A DNA stretch of 13,708 bases from JBFGFG01 sp041627475 (GCA_041627475.1 JBFKQZ010000057.1:1-13708); one strand, 5' to 3'. Counted from the first letter of the stretch, positions 1 to 8,016 are shown. The notes: generated by a model from the sequence alone, not told the origin. Program-made: numbers and translations.

Positions 1-728
1 ACAAGGTCGTCCTGGCCCGGGACGTCGCCGTGTGGGCCGAGGCCGCGTTCGACGTGCGCGTGCTCGCCCGACGGCTGCACGACCGCTTCCCGGGCTGCGC
101 GACGTTCGTCGTGGACGGCTTCGTCGGCGCCTCGCCAGAGCTGTTCGTGGAGCGGACCGGCCGCCACCTGACGAGCATGTCCCTCGCCGGGACGGCGCCA
201 CGCGGGGAGGACCCCGAGGAGGACGAGCGGCTGGGCCGCGCGCTGCTCGCGAGCGACAAGGACCGCCGCGAGCACGCCCTGCTCGTCGACGAGGTCGCTG
301 CCCGGCTCGAGGAACGGCTCGCGGCGGTCAGTCACGGCTCCGAGCCGCACCTGCTCCGCCTGGACAACGTCCAGCACCTGGCGACGCGCTTCGTCGGCGA
401 GCTCCGCGAGGACGACGCCGCGTCCGCGCTCGAGCTTGCCGACTGGCTGCACCCCACCCCGGCCGTCGGTGGCGTCCCGACCGAGCGCGCCCTCGCCCTC
501 ATCGACGAGCTCGAGGGGCTCGACCGGGGCCGCTACGCCGGACCGGTCGGGTGGGTCGACGCCGACGGCGACGGGCAGTGGGGCATCGCGCTGCGATGCG
601 CCGAGGTGCAGGGCGCGCGGGCGCGGCTGTTCGCGGGCGCCGGCATCGTCGCCGGGTCCCTGCCCGAGGCCGAGCTCGAGGAGACGCGCGTGAAGCTGCG
701 CGCGATGCGGTCAGCCTTCGCCGGCTAG
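1..728 (+). CDS. menF: Isochorismate synthase, 3' part (5' end outside window)
   Basis: This is the C-terminal 241 residues of a chorismate-binding enzyme; the reading frame starts at base 3. MenF/EntC enzymes convert chorismate to isochorismate, the first committed step of menaquinone synthesis, in the cytosol. The fragment opens with KVVLARDV, the conserved motif of this superfamily. It continues with GASPELFV, SLAGTAPRG, SDKDRREHALLVDEV, the HLATRFVGEL block, LHPTPAVGG, the RYAGPVGW strand, and a closing AGAGIVAGS with a downstream ExxET-K pattern. Family members are about 400-450 residues, so roughly half is present. Anthranilate and salicylate synthases share the fold; the immediately adjacent menD makes isochorismate synthase the best reading. 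The 3' end overlaps the convergent menD by 18 bp. Confidence 0.93.
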   Translation, partial: KVVLARDVAVWAEAAFDVRVLARRLHDRFPGCATFVVDGFVGASPELFVERTGRHLTSMSLAGTAPRGEDPEEDERLGRALLASDKDRREHALLVDEVAARLEERLAAVSHGSEPHLLRLDNVQHLATRFVGELREDDAASALELADWLHPTPAVGGVPTERALALIDELEGLDRGRYAGPVGWVDADGDGQWGIALRCAEVQGARARLFAGAGIVAGSLPEAELEETRVKLRAMRSAFAG

Positions 729-2528
729 CGCGGCTGCCACCGCGGTCCGCAGGTCGCGGTGCAGCGCGAGGTTCTCCTCACGATCCGTCCGCACGTGCAC
801 GAGGTGGCGTCCGCCGGCCTCGACCGCCTCCCCCACGGCGGCCACGACCCCCTCGGGCGTGGTCGCGCGGACGTGCCCCAGCCGGTGGAGCCGGGCCAGG
901 TCCGCGAGGTCCCGCCCGTGCGGCGTGCCGAAGACCCGCTCGAACGCCGGGACGTGCTCGTGCTGCGGCAGGAACGAGAAGATCCCGCCGCCGTCGTTGT
1001 CGAGCACGACCACCACGAGGTCGAGCTCGTCCAGTGCCGGGTCCGGCGACAGCAGCCACGCGGTGCTGTCGTGGAGCAGCGTCAGGTCGCCACAGACCGC
1101 CACGACCGGGCCCCGGTGCGTCATCGCCACGCCGAGGGCGGTCGAGACGAACCCGTCGATCCCGCTGGTGCCACGGTTCGCGTGCACCGCCACGTCCGCC
1201 CGGTGGCGCCCCACGAGGTCGAGGTCACGGATCGGCATCGAGGACCCCACCACCAGTGCGCCGCCCGGTGGGACGGCCGCGGCGACGTCGCGCACGACCC
1301 GCGGCTCGCTCAACCCGTCGAGCTGTCCGGCGACCGCGACGCCGACCACGCCGTCCGCCGCGGCCCACGTGTCGCGCCAGGCGCCGTCGGGCCGGTGGTG
1401 GCGCTGGTGCAGCCGTTCGAGCAGCGCGCCGACCGTCGCGCCGGTGTCGCCGCGCACGAGCGTCGCGTGCTCTGCGTCGGCAGCGCCCCACCCGCCGTGC
1501 GCGTCGATCACGACCTGCGGGGTGCGGGCGACGAGTGTCGTGACCTCGCGGGCGACCGTCGTCCGCCCGACCCGCAGCAGGAGTCGCGGGGTGTGACGGT
1601 CACGCCACGCCTCGGTGCCGAGCAGGAGCGTGGCGTGGTCCAGCACGCCGGCCCCCGCCAGCCCGGCGTGCGGCTCGGCCACCACCGGCCACCCGAGCAG
1701 TCGGGCCAACCCGGCGACGTCGCCGGGCGGACGACCGGTGCCGCCACCGGCGACGACGAGGCCGTCGTCGATCCCGAGCAGCGTGTCGAGGACGTCGTCG
1801 AGCACGCGCTCGGCCGGGACGTGGGGGCGGTCCACGGGCGCCGCCCAGGGCGCCCCGTCGCGGCGGCCGCCGAGCGGGTGACGGAACGGCTCGGCCCGGG
1901 AGCGTCCGTCGTCCTGTGCGGGCACCGTGGGCTCACGGAACGGCGCGTTCACGTGCACCGGGCCTGGCTCCCGCCAGCTGTCGAGCCCCACGACACCCGG
2001 CGTCTCGACGGGCCGACCGACAGCGGTGCCGTGGGCACGACAGGCGGTCCACCGCCACCGCGCGACCTCGTCGGCCGTGCTGCCGGGAACGCCGAGGTCG
2101 ACCGTCCACCGCGTGCTGTCGCCGAAGATGCCGAGCTGCTCGATCGTCTGGTTCGCGCCGGTGCCGTGCAGCTCGGGCGGCCGGTCGGCGGTCAGCAGCA
2201 GCAGCGGGACGCGGTCGTGGTCGGCCTCGACCACGGCCGGCAGGAGGTTCGCGACGGCCGTCCCCGAGGTGGTGACGACGACCGCGGGCTGCCCGGTCGC
2301 GCGCGCGATGCCGACGGCGAGGAAGGCGGCGCTGCGCTCGTCGACCTCGGTGTGCAACCGCAGGTCGGGGTGCTCGTGCGCGGCGACGACCAGCGCGGTC
2401 GAGCGTGAGCCCGGCGCCATGACGACGTGCTCGACACCGCAGCGGGCGAGCTCGTCGAACAGGACGCGGGCGGCGGCCGTGGACGGGTTCGGCGCGGTCG
2501 GCTCGGGGAGGTGCGGCTGCAGCGTCAC
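711..2528 (-). CDS. menD: SEPHCHC synthase MenD (thiamine-diphosphate enzyme)
   Basis: MenD joins isochorismate to the succinyl semialdehyde unit from 2-oxoglutarate, giving SEPHCHC for menaquinone synthesis. The 605-residue protein is slightly longer than typical members (about 550-580). N-terminal motifs include APGSR (39-43), DER with Glu64, which aligns with the ThDP-activating Glu55 of E. coli MenD, TTSGTAVANL (86-95) and LLTADRPPEL with GANQTI (about 111-129). The middle domain carries GPVHVNAPFREP. The C-terminal ThDP domain has GSSMPIRD, NRGTSGIDGFVSTALG, and the metal/ThDP motif from GDLTLLHD (480) to NDGGGIF (511-517). The start is GTG, preceded by GGGAGG with 5-nt spacing inside the menC 3' end. 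It shares a GTGA overlap with the menC stop, so translation is probably coupled. Confidence 0.97.
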   Translation of the reverse strand: MTLQPHLPEPTAPNPSTAAARVLFDELARCGVEHVVMAPGSRSTALVVAAHEHPDLRLHTEVDERSAAFLAVGIARATGQPAVVVTTSGTAVANLLPAVVEADHDRVPLLLLTADRPPELHGTGANQTIEQLGIFGDSTRWTVDLGVPGSTADEVARWRWTACRAHGTAVGRPVETPGVVGLDSWREPGPVHVNAPFREPTVPAQDDGRSRAEPFRHPLGGRRDGAPWAAPVDRPHVPAERVLDDVLDTLLGIDDGLVVAGGGTGRPPGDVAGLARLLGWPVVAEPHAGLAGAGVLDHATLLLGTEAWRDRHTPRLLLRVGRTTVAREVTTLVARTPQVVIDAHGGWGAADAEHATLVRGDTGATVGALLERLHQRHHRPDGAWRDTWAAADGVVGVAVAGQLDGLSEPRVVRDVAAAVPPGGALVVGSSMPIRDLDLVGRHRADVAVHANRGTSGIDGFVSTALGVAMTHRGPVVAVCGDLTLLHDSTAWLLSPDPALDELDLVVVVLDNDGGGIFSFLPQHEHVPAFERVFGTPHGRDLADLARLHRLGHVRATTPEGVVAAVGEAVEAGGRHLVHVRTDREENLALHRDLRTAVAAALAGEG

Positions 2529-3481
2529 ACGAACCTCCCGGCCGCAGCGTCCGCTGCAGCCATGCGGTCGAGCAGGGCCGCGGCCTCGTCGGGTGGCGGC
2601 GTCGCGGCCTCGAGGAGCTGGGGGTCGGGCACCGGTCGACGCACCCGGAGCGCACCGTCGACCGGCGCGAGCGGGTCCGTCACGACGTCGCTGGCGAGCA
2701 GCGGCTGGGTGCCCAGGCCGCAGGCGTACGGCAGCTCGGGCAGGGCGGCGGCGAAGGCGAGGCCCGCGGCGAGACCGACCGAGGTCTCCACGGCCGAGCT
2801 CACCACGACCGGCAGGCCGCCGGCCGTCGCGACCTCGAGTGCTCGGTGGACGCCGCCCAGCGGCTGCACCTTGAGGACGAGCACGTCGGCCGCACCGGTG
2901 GCGACGACCCGCGCAGGGTCCTCCGCGGTGCGGATGGACTCGTCGGCGGCGACGGGCACGTCGATGCGGCGTCGCAGGTCGCGCAGCTCCTCGAGCGTGG
3001 CGCAGGGCTGCTCCACGTACTCGAGGTCGTGCCGGTCCAGCCGGGCGATGGCGAGCGCCGCGGTGGCGACGTCCCAGGCACCGTTGGCGTCGACACGGAC
3101 GGCACCGTCCGGCCCGAGGGCGTCACGGACCGCGGCGACGCGCGCGACGTCCTGCGCGAGGTCCTGCCCGGTCTCGGCGACCTTGACCTTCACGGTCGTG
3201 CAGCCGCTGCGCCGGACGAGGTCGGCGGCGGTCGCCGGGTCGACCGCCGGCACGGTCGTGTTGACCGGGACGACGTCACGGACCGGCGCGGGCCAGGGCG
3301 TGGTCGCGGCCTCCCGGGCCGCGGCGAGCCAGCGGGCCGCGTACGCCGGGCCGTACTCGGGGAACGGGGAGAACTCGCCCCAGCCAGCGGGACCACGCAG
3401 CAGCACCCCGCTGCGTGCCTCGACCCGACGGAAGCGCAGCCGCAGGGGGACGCGGAACGGCCGGAGCAGGTCGACGCTCAC
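2525..3481 (-). CDS. menC: o-Succinylbenzoate synthase MenC (enolase superfamily)
   Basis: MenC dehydrates SHCHC to o-succinylbenzoate. The 318-residue protein shows the complete enolase-superfamily active site: a KVK motif with Lys98 and Lys100 (Lys100 the expected catalytic base), the three Mg ligands Asp131 (VDANGAW), Glu157 (EYVEQP) and Asp180 (AADES), and Lys204 in LVLKVQPLGG. It is compact, as actinobacterial MenC proteins usually are. The GTG start overlaps the menA stop (GTGA) and has no strong Shine-Dalgarno of its own, so re-initiation after menA is likely. The stop overlaps the menD start in the same way. Dipeptide epimerases share this fold; the position between menA and menD settles the function. 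Confidence 0.95.
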   Translation of the reverse strand: MSVDLLRPFRVPLRLRFRRVEARSGVLLRGPAGWGEFSPFPEYGPAYAARWLAAAREAATTPWPAPVRDVVPVNTTVPAVDPATAADLVRRSGCTTVKVKVAETGQDLAQDVARVAAVRDALGPDGAVRVDANGAWDVATAALAIARLDRHDLEYVEQPCATLEELRDLRRRIDVPVAADESIRTAEDPARVVATGAADVLVLKVQPLGGVHRALEVATAGGLPVVVSSAVETSVGLAAGLAFAAALPELPYACGLGTQPLLASDVVTDPLAPVDGALRVRRPVPDPQLLEAATPPPDEAAALLDRMAAADAAAGRFV

Positions 3482-4350
3482 GCGAGCAGCCGATCGAGCG
3501 TGAGACCCACGGCCAGCAGCACCCCGAAGAGGAGCTGGCCGCGCGCCGTCCCCTCGAGCGCCGCCACGAGCCGGGGCCCGAGGGGTGCGTGACGGACCAG
3601 CGCGACCGCCGGACGGGCCGCGGGCAGCGACAGCAGGGCGAGGAGTGCCCAGAGGACGCCGGTGACGGCGACCAGCGCGCCCAGCGCGAGGTACGCGACG
3701 GCCAGCAGGCCCACGAAGAAGCGACGGCTCGCGGGCGCGCCGATGCGGACCGCGAGCGTGCGCTTGCCGGTGACCTCGTCGGTCGGGATGTCACGGAGGT
3801 TGTTGACGACCAGCAGTGCGGTCGCCCACGCCCCCATCGCGACACCGGCAACGACCGGTGCGAGCGCGAGCGTCTCGTCCTGTACGTAGGTGGTCCCGAC
3901 GGTCGCGACGAGACCGAAGAACACGAAGACGAACAGCTCACCGAGCCCGAGCGACGCGTACGGCCGCGAGCCGCCCGAGTAGCCCAGCGTGGCCAGGATC
4001 GCGGCGATGCCCACGAGCACCAGCTCCCAGCCGACGAGGACCACCAACGCACCGCCGGCCACGGCCGCGACGCAGAGCGCGACGACCAACGCGCGGCGCA
4101 TCGCCTCGGGTTGCACGAGGCCGCTGGCGACCATCCGACGGGGACCGGTCCGGTCCTCGGTGTCGATCCCCGCGACGCCGTCGAAGTAGTCGTTGGCGTA
4201 GTTCACGGCGACCTGCAGGGCCAGCGCGACCACGAGGGCGAGGACCGCCCGGGTCCAGACCACCTCGACCGCGAGCGCCGTGCCGACCAGCACCGGCGCC
4301 ACGGCGGCCGGCAGCGTGCGCGGTCGCGCACCCTCGACCCAGACCTGCAC
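3478..4350 (-). CDS. menA: 1,4-Dihydroxy-2-naphthoate polyprenyltransferase MenA
   Basis: MenA is a UbiA-superfamily integral membrane enzyme that attaches a polyprenyl chain to 1,4-dihydroxy-2-naphthoate, releasing CO2, to form demethylmenaquinone. The 290-residue protein has the first Asp-rich motif as NDYFDGVAGID (53-63), YSGGSRPY (124-131), GLGELFVFVFFG (135-146), and the second motif NNLRDIPTDEVTGKRTLAVRIG (183-204, Asp187 and Asp191). Hydrophobic helices fill the rest. The frame stays open far upstream, but the family N-terminus (EGARPRTLPAAVAPVLVG) begins at a GTG at 4350 with GGGAGG four bases upstream, so that start is chosen. It is the first gene of the minus-strand menA-menC-menD run and is divergent from menE. 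Confidence 0.96.
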   Translation of the reverse strand: MQVWVEGARPRTLPAAVAPVLVGTALAVEVVWTRAVLALVVALALQVAVNYANDYFDGVAGIDTEDRTGPRRMVASGLVQPEAMRRALVVALCVAAVAGGALVVLVGWELVLVGIAAILATLGYSGGSRPYASLGLGELFVFVFFGLVATVGTTYVQDETLALAPVVAGVAMGAWATALLVVNNLRDIPTDEVTGKRTLAVRIGAPASRRFFVGLLAVAYLALGALVAVTGVLWALLALLSLPAARPAVALVRHAPLGPRLVAALEGTARGQLLFGVLLAVGLTLDRLLA

Positions 4351-4461
4351 GACGCCTCCCGTCAGTTGCACCTCCGAGACCGTAGGGCGCGGCACACCGC
4401 CGACGGACCGGGGGCGACCGTCGCCCCGGAGGTCGTAGCGTCGGGGTCGACGGAGGTGGTC
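4351..4461. promoter_or_regulatory. Divergent menA/menE promoter region with imperfect inverted repeat
   Basis: These 111 bases separate the outward-facing starts of menA and menE and must hold at least one promoter for each direction unless transcripts come from further away. They contain an imperfect inverted repeat at 4408-4429: CCGGGG plus CGA pairs with TCG plus CCCCGG, with one bulged G and a 3-base loop. It could be an operator or an RNA hairpin in the menE leader. Shine-Dalgarno sequences lie at both ends (GGGAGG for menA, GGAGG at 4452-4456 for menE). I cannot assign -35/-10 boxes with confidence. Confidence 0.4.
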
Positions 4462-5649
4462 GTGACCCGACTCGTTGCACTGCAGCACCGCGACCCGGCG
4501 ACCATGCTGCGCGGACTCGACGCGGTGTGGGCGGCCGGCGACGCCGCCCTGCCGCTCGCTGCTGACGCGCCGCCCGCGCACACGGCCGCGGTCCTCGCCG
4601 CGCTCGCCCCGGCGGAGGTCCGCACCGACGCCGGCAGCGAGGCCCGTGACGACGCACCAGCGGTCCCGGCCGGCACCGCCCTGGTCGTCACCACCTCGGG
4701 ATCGACGGGCACCCCACGCGGCATCGTGCTGTCGCACGCAGCGCTCGCCGCGTCCGTCGCCGCGAGCCGGCAGCGACTGGGTGCTGGTGACGGCGAGCCG
4801 TGGTTGGGGGTGCTCCCGCTGCACCACGTCGCGGGCATCAGCGTCGTCCTGCGCTCCCGTGCCGCCGGGGTCGAGCCGGTCCTCCACGAGCGGGACACGG
4901 CCGCCGTGGTGGACGGCGCCCCGCCCGCCTGGGTCTCGCTCGTCCCCCGCCAGCTGGACCGCCTGCTCGGTGCCGGGGCCGACCTGGCACGGCACCACGG
5001 GGTCCTGCTCGGTGGCGCTGCCGCCGGGCACGACCTGCTCGCGCGCGCAGCGGCGGCCGGCGTGCACGTGGTCACGTCGTACGGCGCGACCGAGACCTGC
5101 GGCGGCTGTGTGTACGACGGGCGGCCGTTGGACGGGGTCGAGGTGGCACTCGCCGACGACGGCCGCATCCGCCTGCGGACCCCGTCGATCGCGACCGGGG
5201 TCCGCGCCGCCGATGGCGGCGTCACGCCGCTGGTCGACGACGACGGATGGTGGACGACGAACGACCTCGGGGACCTCGACGACGAGGGCGCCCTGGAGGT
5301 CGTGGGCCGCGCCGACGATGTCGTGGTCAGCGGGGGCGAGAACGTGCCGCTCGCTGCCGTGCGACGGGCGCTTGCCACCCTGCCGGGCCTGGACGACCAC
5401 GGGGTGGTCGGGATGCCCGACGACCGCTGGGGCACGGCGGTGACGGCCGTCGTCGTCCCGGCGGACGTCGACGACCGCCCGACGCTGGCTGCCGTCCGCT
5501 CGACCCTGTCGTCGTTGTTGCCCCGCACGCACCTGCCGACGAGACTGGTGACCGCACGACAGCTCCCGGTGACCCCGCTGGGCAAGCTGACACCCCGCAC
5601 GGTCCAGGCGGCGATCGACGACGGCGCACCCGTCCAGACCCACCCCTGA
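4462..5649 (+). CDS. menE: o-Succinylbenzoate-CoA ligase MenE
   Basis: MenE adenylates o-succinylbenzoate with ATP and transfers it to coenzyme A. The 395-residue protein belongs to the ANL adenylate-forming superfamily. Visible motifs are the phosphate loop TTSGSTGTPRG (77-87), a LPLHHVAG segment, SYGATET (206-212), the ATP-ribose Asp268 in WWTTNDLG, GRADDVVVSGGENV (282-295) and the C-terminal catalytic Lys375 in TPLGKL. The N-terminal domain is short before the P-loop, as is common in actinobacterial MenE. The start is GTG at 4462 with GGAGG five bases upstream; longer in-frame upstream sequence is antisense to menA and not plausible. Other acyl-CoA ligases share these motifs, but its place beside menA, menC and menD supports MenE. 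Confidence 0.93.
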   Translation: MTRLVALQHRDPATMLRGLDAVWAAGDAALPLAADAPPAHTAAVLAALAPAEVRTDAGSEARDDAPAVPAGTALVVTTSGSTGTPRGIVLSHAALAASVAASRQRLGAGDGEPWLGVLPLHHVAGISVVLRSRAAGVEPVLHERDTAAVVDGAPPAWVSLVPRQLDRLLGAGADLARHHGVLLGGAAAGHDLLARAAAAGVHVVTSYGATETCGGCVYDGRPLDGVEVALADDGRIRLRTPSIATGVRAADGGVTPLVDDDGWWTTNDLGDLDDEGALEVVGRADDVVVSGGENVPLAAVRRALATLPGLDDHGVVGMPDDRWGTAVTAVVVPADVDDRPTLAAVRSTLSSLLPRTHLPTRLVTARQLPVTPLGKLTPRTVQAAIDDGAPVQTHP

Positions 5650-5667
5650 CGCGCGATCAGCGCGCGT
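5649..5667 (+). terminator. Weak hairpin at the menE stop
   Basis: ACGCGC at 5649-5654 can pair with GCGCGT at 5662-5667 around a 7-base loop, directly at the menE stop codon. The stem is short and is followed by an AT-rich but not T-run sequence, so it is at best a weak terminator. CG-rich short stems like this occur by chance in such DNA. Confidence 0.25.
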
Positions 5668-5785
5668 ATCAACAACTATCAATTTCGCTGCACGCCTGCA
5701 CCGAACCGTGACGGCGACGGCACCGAACGTCCACCGACCCTGCGCGGAGCAGGGGATCCCTCCCCCACCCGAGGACCCACCCACC
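5650..5785 (+). promoter_or_regulatory. Sigma-factor operon leader with AT-rich direct repeat
   Basis: This 136-base gap precedes the sigma-factor gene. Bases 5667-5688 are strikingly AT-rich for the window and carry TATCAA twice with 10-base periodicity (5667-5672 and 5677-5682), followed by TTT. This is the most promoter-like patch in the window and is placed to drive the sigma/anti-sigma operon. The rest is GC-rich leader, with GAGGA (5771-5775) ten bases before the ATG. Whether the repeat is a -10 element, an activator site or coincidence cannot be told from sequence alone. Confidence 0.4.
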
Positions 5786-6373
5786 ATGGCTGAGCCGAGA
5801 CTTCGTCCGGTTCCTGACGTCGGCGACCACCGGTCGCCCGACGAGCTGCTGGTGGCGACCGCGAAGGGCGACACCGAGGCCTACGCCGCGCTGTTCGACC
5901 ACGTGGCGCCGAAGGTCGTCGGGGTCTGCCGCCGGGTCGTCCGCGACCCCGCGCGTTCGGAGGAGGTCGCCCAGGAGGTGCTGACCGAGGTCTGGCGGAG
6001 CGCCAAGCGCTTCGACCCCGACAAGGGCAGCGCGATGACGTGGATCATGACGATCGCCCACCGGCGGTCCGTCGACTGCGTCCGCTCCGTCCAGGCGTCC
6101 CGGGACCGGGACGAGCGCGTCGGTCACCGTGACCGCGAGCGTGCGTTCGACGTCGTCAGCGAGGCCGTGGAGACTCGCGAGGACCACGAACGCGTCCGGG
6201 CTGCGCTGGAGCAGCTGACGGACCTGCAGCGCGAGGTCGTCGACCTCGCCTACTACGGGGGACACACCTACCGCGAGGTCGCCGAGCTCCTCGACACACC
6301 GCTCGGCACCGTGAAGACCCGCATGCGCGATGGCCTCATCCGTCTGCGCGATGCAATGGGGGTAGAGCGATGA
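5786..6373 (+). CDS. ECF RNA polymerase sigma factor (SigK-like)
   Basis: This is a 195-residue group IV (extracytoplasmic function) sigma factor that would direct RNA polymerase to a small stress regulon. Region 2 spans about residues 29-97 and includes ARSEEVAQEVLTEVWR and the FDPDKGSAMTWIMTIAHRR segment for -10 recognition and melting. Region 4 spans about residues 135-190, with LQREVVDLAYYGGHTYREVAELL and a GTVKTRMRDGLIRLR recognition helix. The ATG start at 5786 has GAGGA ten bases upstream. The stop overlaps the next start as ATGA, giving coupled synthesis with an RskA-type anti-sigma factor. That pairing and the domain pattern suggest the SigK/RskA class; ECF operons of this kind are often autoregulated, which is inference here. 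Confidence 0.93.
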   Translation: MAEPRLRPVPDVGDHRSPDELLVATAKGDTEAYAALFDHVAPKVVGVCRRVVRDPARSEEVAQEVLTEVWRSAKRFDPDKGSAMTWIMTIAHRRSVDCVRSVQASRDRDERVGHRDRERAFDVVSEAVETREDHERVRAALEQLTDLQREVVDLAYYGGHTYREVAELLDTPLGTVKTRMRDGLIRLRDAMGVER

Positions 6374-7086
6374 CTCCGACTGACAACATCCACACCCTGT
6401 CCGGCGCGTACGCGCTGGACGCCCTCGACGACCTCGAGCGCGTCCGGTTCGAGGCCCACCTGGACGGCTGCCACGCCTGCACCGAGGAGGTCGCGAGCTT
6501 CCAGGCCACCTCGGCGCTGCTCGGCACCGCCGAGGAGCTCCCGGTCTCGCCCGAGTTCCGCAGTGCGGTCCTCGCCGAGATCGAGCACGTCCGCCAGGTC
6601 GGCCCGGTCACCGCACGCGTGACCGGCATGGCCCCCCGCCTCGTCTCCGTCGCCGCCGCCGTGCTGGCCGTCGCCGTCGTCGCGCTCTCGGTGGTCACCG
6701 CCGGCCTGCGCCGCGAGGTCGGCGAGCTCGAGGCCTACGAGGACATCGCCGCGATCATGCAGGCCGAGGACGCGATCACGCTGACCGAGCAGATCGGCGA
6801 GGCCCGACTGCAGGTCGTCGCGTCGCCCGGTGCCGGTGCGGGCGCGATCCTCGCCAACGGCATGAGCGAGGCCCCCAACGGCCACGCCTACCAGCTGTGG
6901 CTGCTGACCGAGGACGACCAGGCGATCCCCGCCGGCTTCCTCAAGGTCGGCGAGGACGGCCACGGCGAGCACATCATGCGCGGCGACATGGACGGCGTCG
7001 TCGCCGTCGGCATCACCGTCGAGCCCGAGGGCGGCAGCGAGAGCCCGACCACGACCCCGATCGCGGTCCTCCCCCTCTCCGCCTGA
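6370..7086 (+). CDS. Membrane anti-sigma factor, RskA family
   Basis: This 238-residue single-pass membrane protein should hold the preceding sigma factor inactive at the membrane until a signal triggers its release. The cytoplasmic N-terminus has an HxxxCxxC zinc-binding-type motif (His30, Cys34, Cys37) in a helical anti-sigma domain (about 1-80). One membrane helix follows (about 91-112). The outer domain (about 115-238) matches the anti-sigma-K C-terminal domain: AYQLWLL, PAGFLKV, and the closing VGITVEPEGGSESPTTTPIAVL. In known RskA systems regulated proteolysis releases the sigma factor; no protease gene is present here. The start overlaps the sigma-factor stop (ATGA), and a strong hairpin follows the stop codon. 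Confidence 0.93.
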   Translation: MTPTDNIHTLSGAYALDALDDLERVRFEAHLDGCHACTEEVASFQATSALLGTAEELPVSPEFRSAVLAEIEHVRQVGPVTARVTGMAPRLVSVAAAVLAVAVVALSVVTAGLRREVGELEAYEDIAAIMQAEDAITLTEQIGEARLQVVASPGAGAGAILANGMSEAPNGHAYQLWLLTEDDQAIPAGFLKVGEDGHGEHIMRGDMDGVVAVGITVEPEGGSESPTTTPIAVLPLSA

Positions 7087-7100
7087 GCGCACCCCTCCTC

Positions 7101-7129
7101 GAACGCCCCCGGTCCGACCGGGGGCGTTC
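7101..7129. terminator. Strong GC hairpin between convergent genes
   Basis: GAACGCCCCCGGTC (7101-7114) and GACCGGGGGCGTTC (7116-7129) are perfect 14-base inverted repeats. With a realistic 5-base loop the stem is 12 bp. It lies 14 bases after the anti-sigma stop and 45 bases from the stop of the convergent PhzF-family gene, so it can fold in RNA from either strand and probably serves both. There is no T-run after it, which is usual for terminator-like hairpins in high-GC actinobacteria. Confidence 0.75.
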
Positions 7130-7173
7130 GTCATCGAGTGCGTGGCCTCGTGGCCGATCCACCCAGGATCCAC

Positions 7174-8016
7174 TCACTCGGCGGGGATGGGGACGGCGGT
7201 GCCGGCGACGCGGACACCGGCGGTGCCGGACGCGTCGACGTGCAGCACCGAGGGACGGCCCATGTCCACGCCCTGGTGCACCACGAACCGGCCGTCGGGA
7301 GGCAGCTCGGCGCGGCCACGGAGGTAGGCCCCGAGCGCGGCGGCGGCGGCACCCGTGGCGGGGTCCTCCACGACGCCCCCGACGGGGAACGGGTCGCGGG
7401 CATGGAACGTGGCCGCATCCTCGCGGTGCACGACCTGGATCGTCGTCCAGTCCCGGCTCGTCATGAGGTCGCGGAGGTCGTCGAAGCCGTAGTCCATGGC
7501 GGCCAGCGTCGCACGGCCCCGCAGTGCCAGCACGGGGTGGTGCGCGCCGCCGAACCCGACCGCGGGTGGCAGCGCCGGGTCCAGCACGTCGCGGCCCCAG
7601 CCGAAGCAGGCCAGCAGCGCATCGAGGTCGTCGTCGGCGATGGGTGCGACGTCGGCGGCCGGTGACGTGAGCTCGGCGCGGACCGCCGGACCGCCACGGT
7701 CGATCGCGACGGCGACGTCACCGACCGCCGTCGCCAGCACCGCCGCCTCCAGGCCGCGGTCGCGCGCTGCCAGCGCCACGCCGGACGCGATCGTCGCGTG
7801 GCCGCAGAACGGCACCTCGGCCGCCGGGGCGAAGTAGCGGCACCACCAGCGGCCGGCGCCCTCGGGCACGAGGAAGGCCGTCTCCGAGTAGCCGACCTCC
7901 GCCGCGATGCGCTGCATCTCCTCGCGGTCCAGCTTCGTGTCGGTCACGACCACCCCGGCCGGGTTCCCGCCCGCCGGGTCGTCCGTGAACGCACTCCACC
8001 GCTCGACGTCCACCAT
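7174..8016 (-). CDS. PhzF-family isomerase/epimerase
   Basis: This 280-residue protein belongs to the PhzF/diaminopimelate-epimerase-like fold family of cofactor-independent isomerases. It has the N-terminal FTDDPAGGNPAGVV, the catalytic acid Glu45 in GYSETAFLVP (same number as in PhzF), CGHATIASG with His73, EDPATGAA with Asp218, and HQGVDMGRPS. The ATG at 8016 is preferred because AGGAG lies eight bases upstream and the numbering matches PhzF; a GTG at 8025 would add three residues. No phenazine genes are nearby, so a phenazine role is not supported, and the substrate is unknown. It runs towards the sigma/anti-sigma operon and shares a terminator hairpin with it. Confidence 0.88.
   Translation of the reverse strand: MVDVERWSAFTDDPAGGNPAGVVVTDTKLDREEMQRIAAEVGYSETAFLVPEGAGRWWCRYFAPAAEVPFCGHATIASGVALAARDRGLEAAVLATAVGDVAVAIDRGGPAVRAELTSPAADVAPIADDDLDALLACFGWGRDVLDPALPPAVGFGGAHHPVLALRGRATLAAMDYGFDDLRDLMTSRDWTTIQVVHREDAATFHARDPFPVGGVVEDPATGAAAAALGAYLRGRAELPPDGRFVVHQGVDMGRPSVLHVDASGTAGVRVAGTAVPIPAE

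Noticed and set aside
759..2408. 549-codon open frame on the + strand opposite menD
   Set aside because: It is antisense to a menD gene with all family motifs. Its translation is Arg/Val/Asp/Gly-rich without any recognisable domain, as expected for shadow frames in very GC-rich DNA.
3415..4461. Upstream in-frame extension of menE by about 350 codons
   Set aside because: The extension is antisense to menA. The MenE family begins near the GTG at 4462, which has a well-placed GGAGG.
4351..5874. Upstream in-frame extension of menA by about 500 codons
   Set aside because: The extension is antisense to menE, and the conserved MenA N-terminus starts at the GTG at 4350.
7174..8016. Phenazine biosynthesis gene phzF proper
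   Set aside because: The family is clear, but no other phenazine gene is present. Most PhzF-like proteins in genomes are not phenazine enzymes, so only the family name is given.
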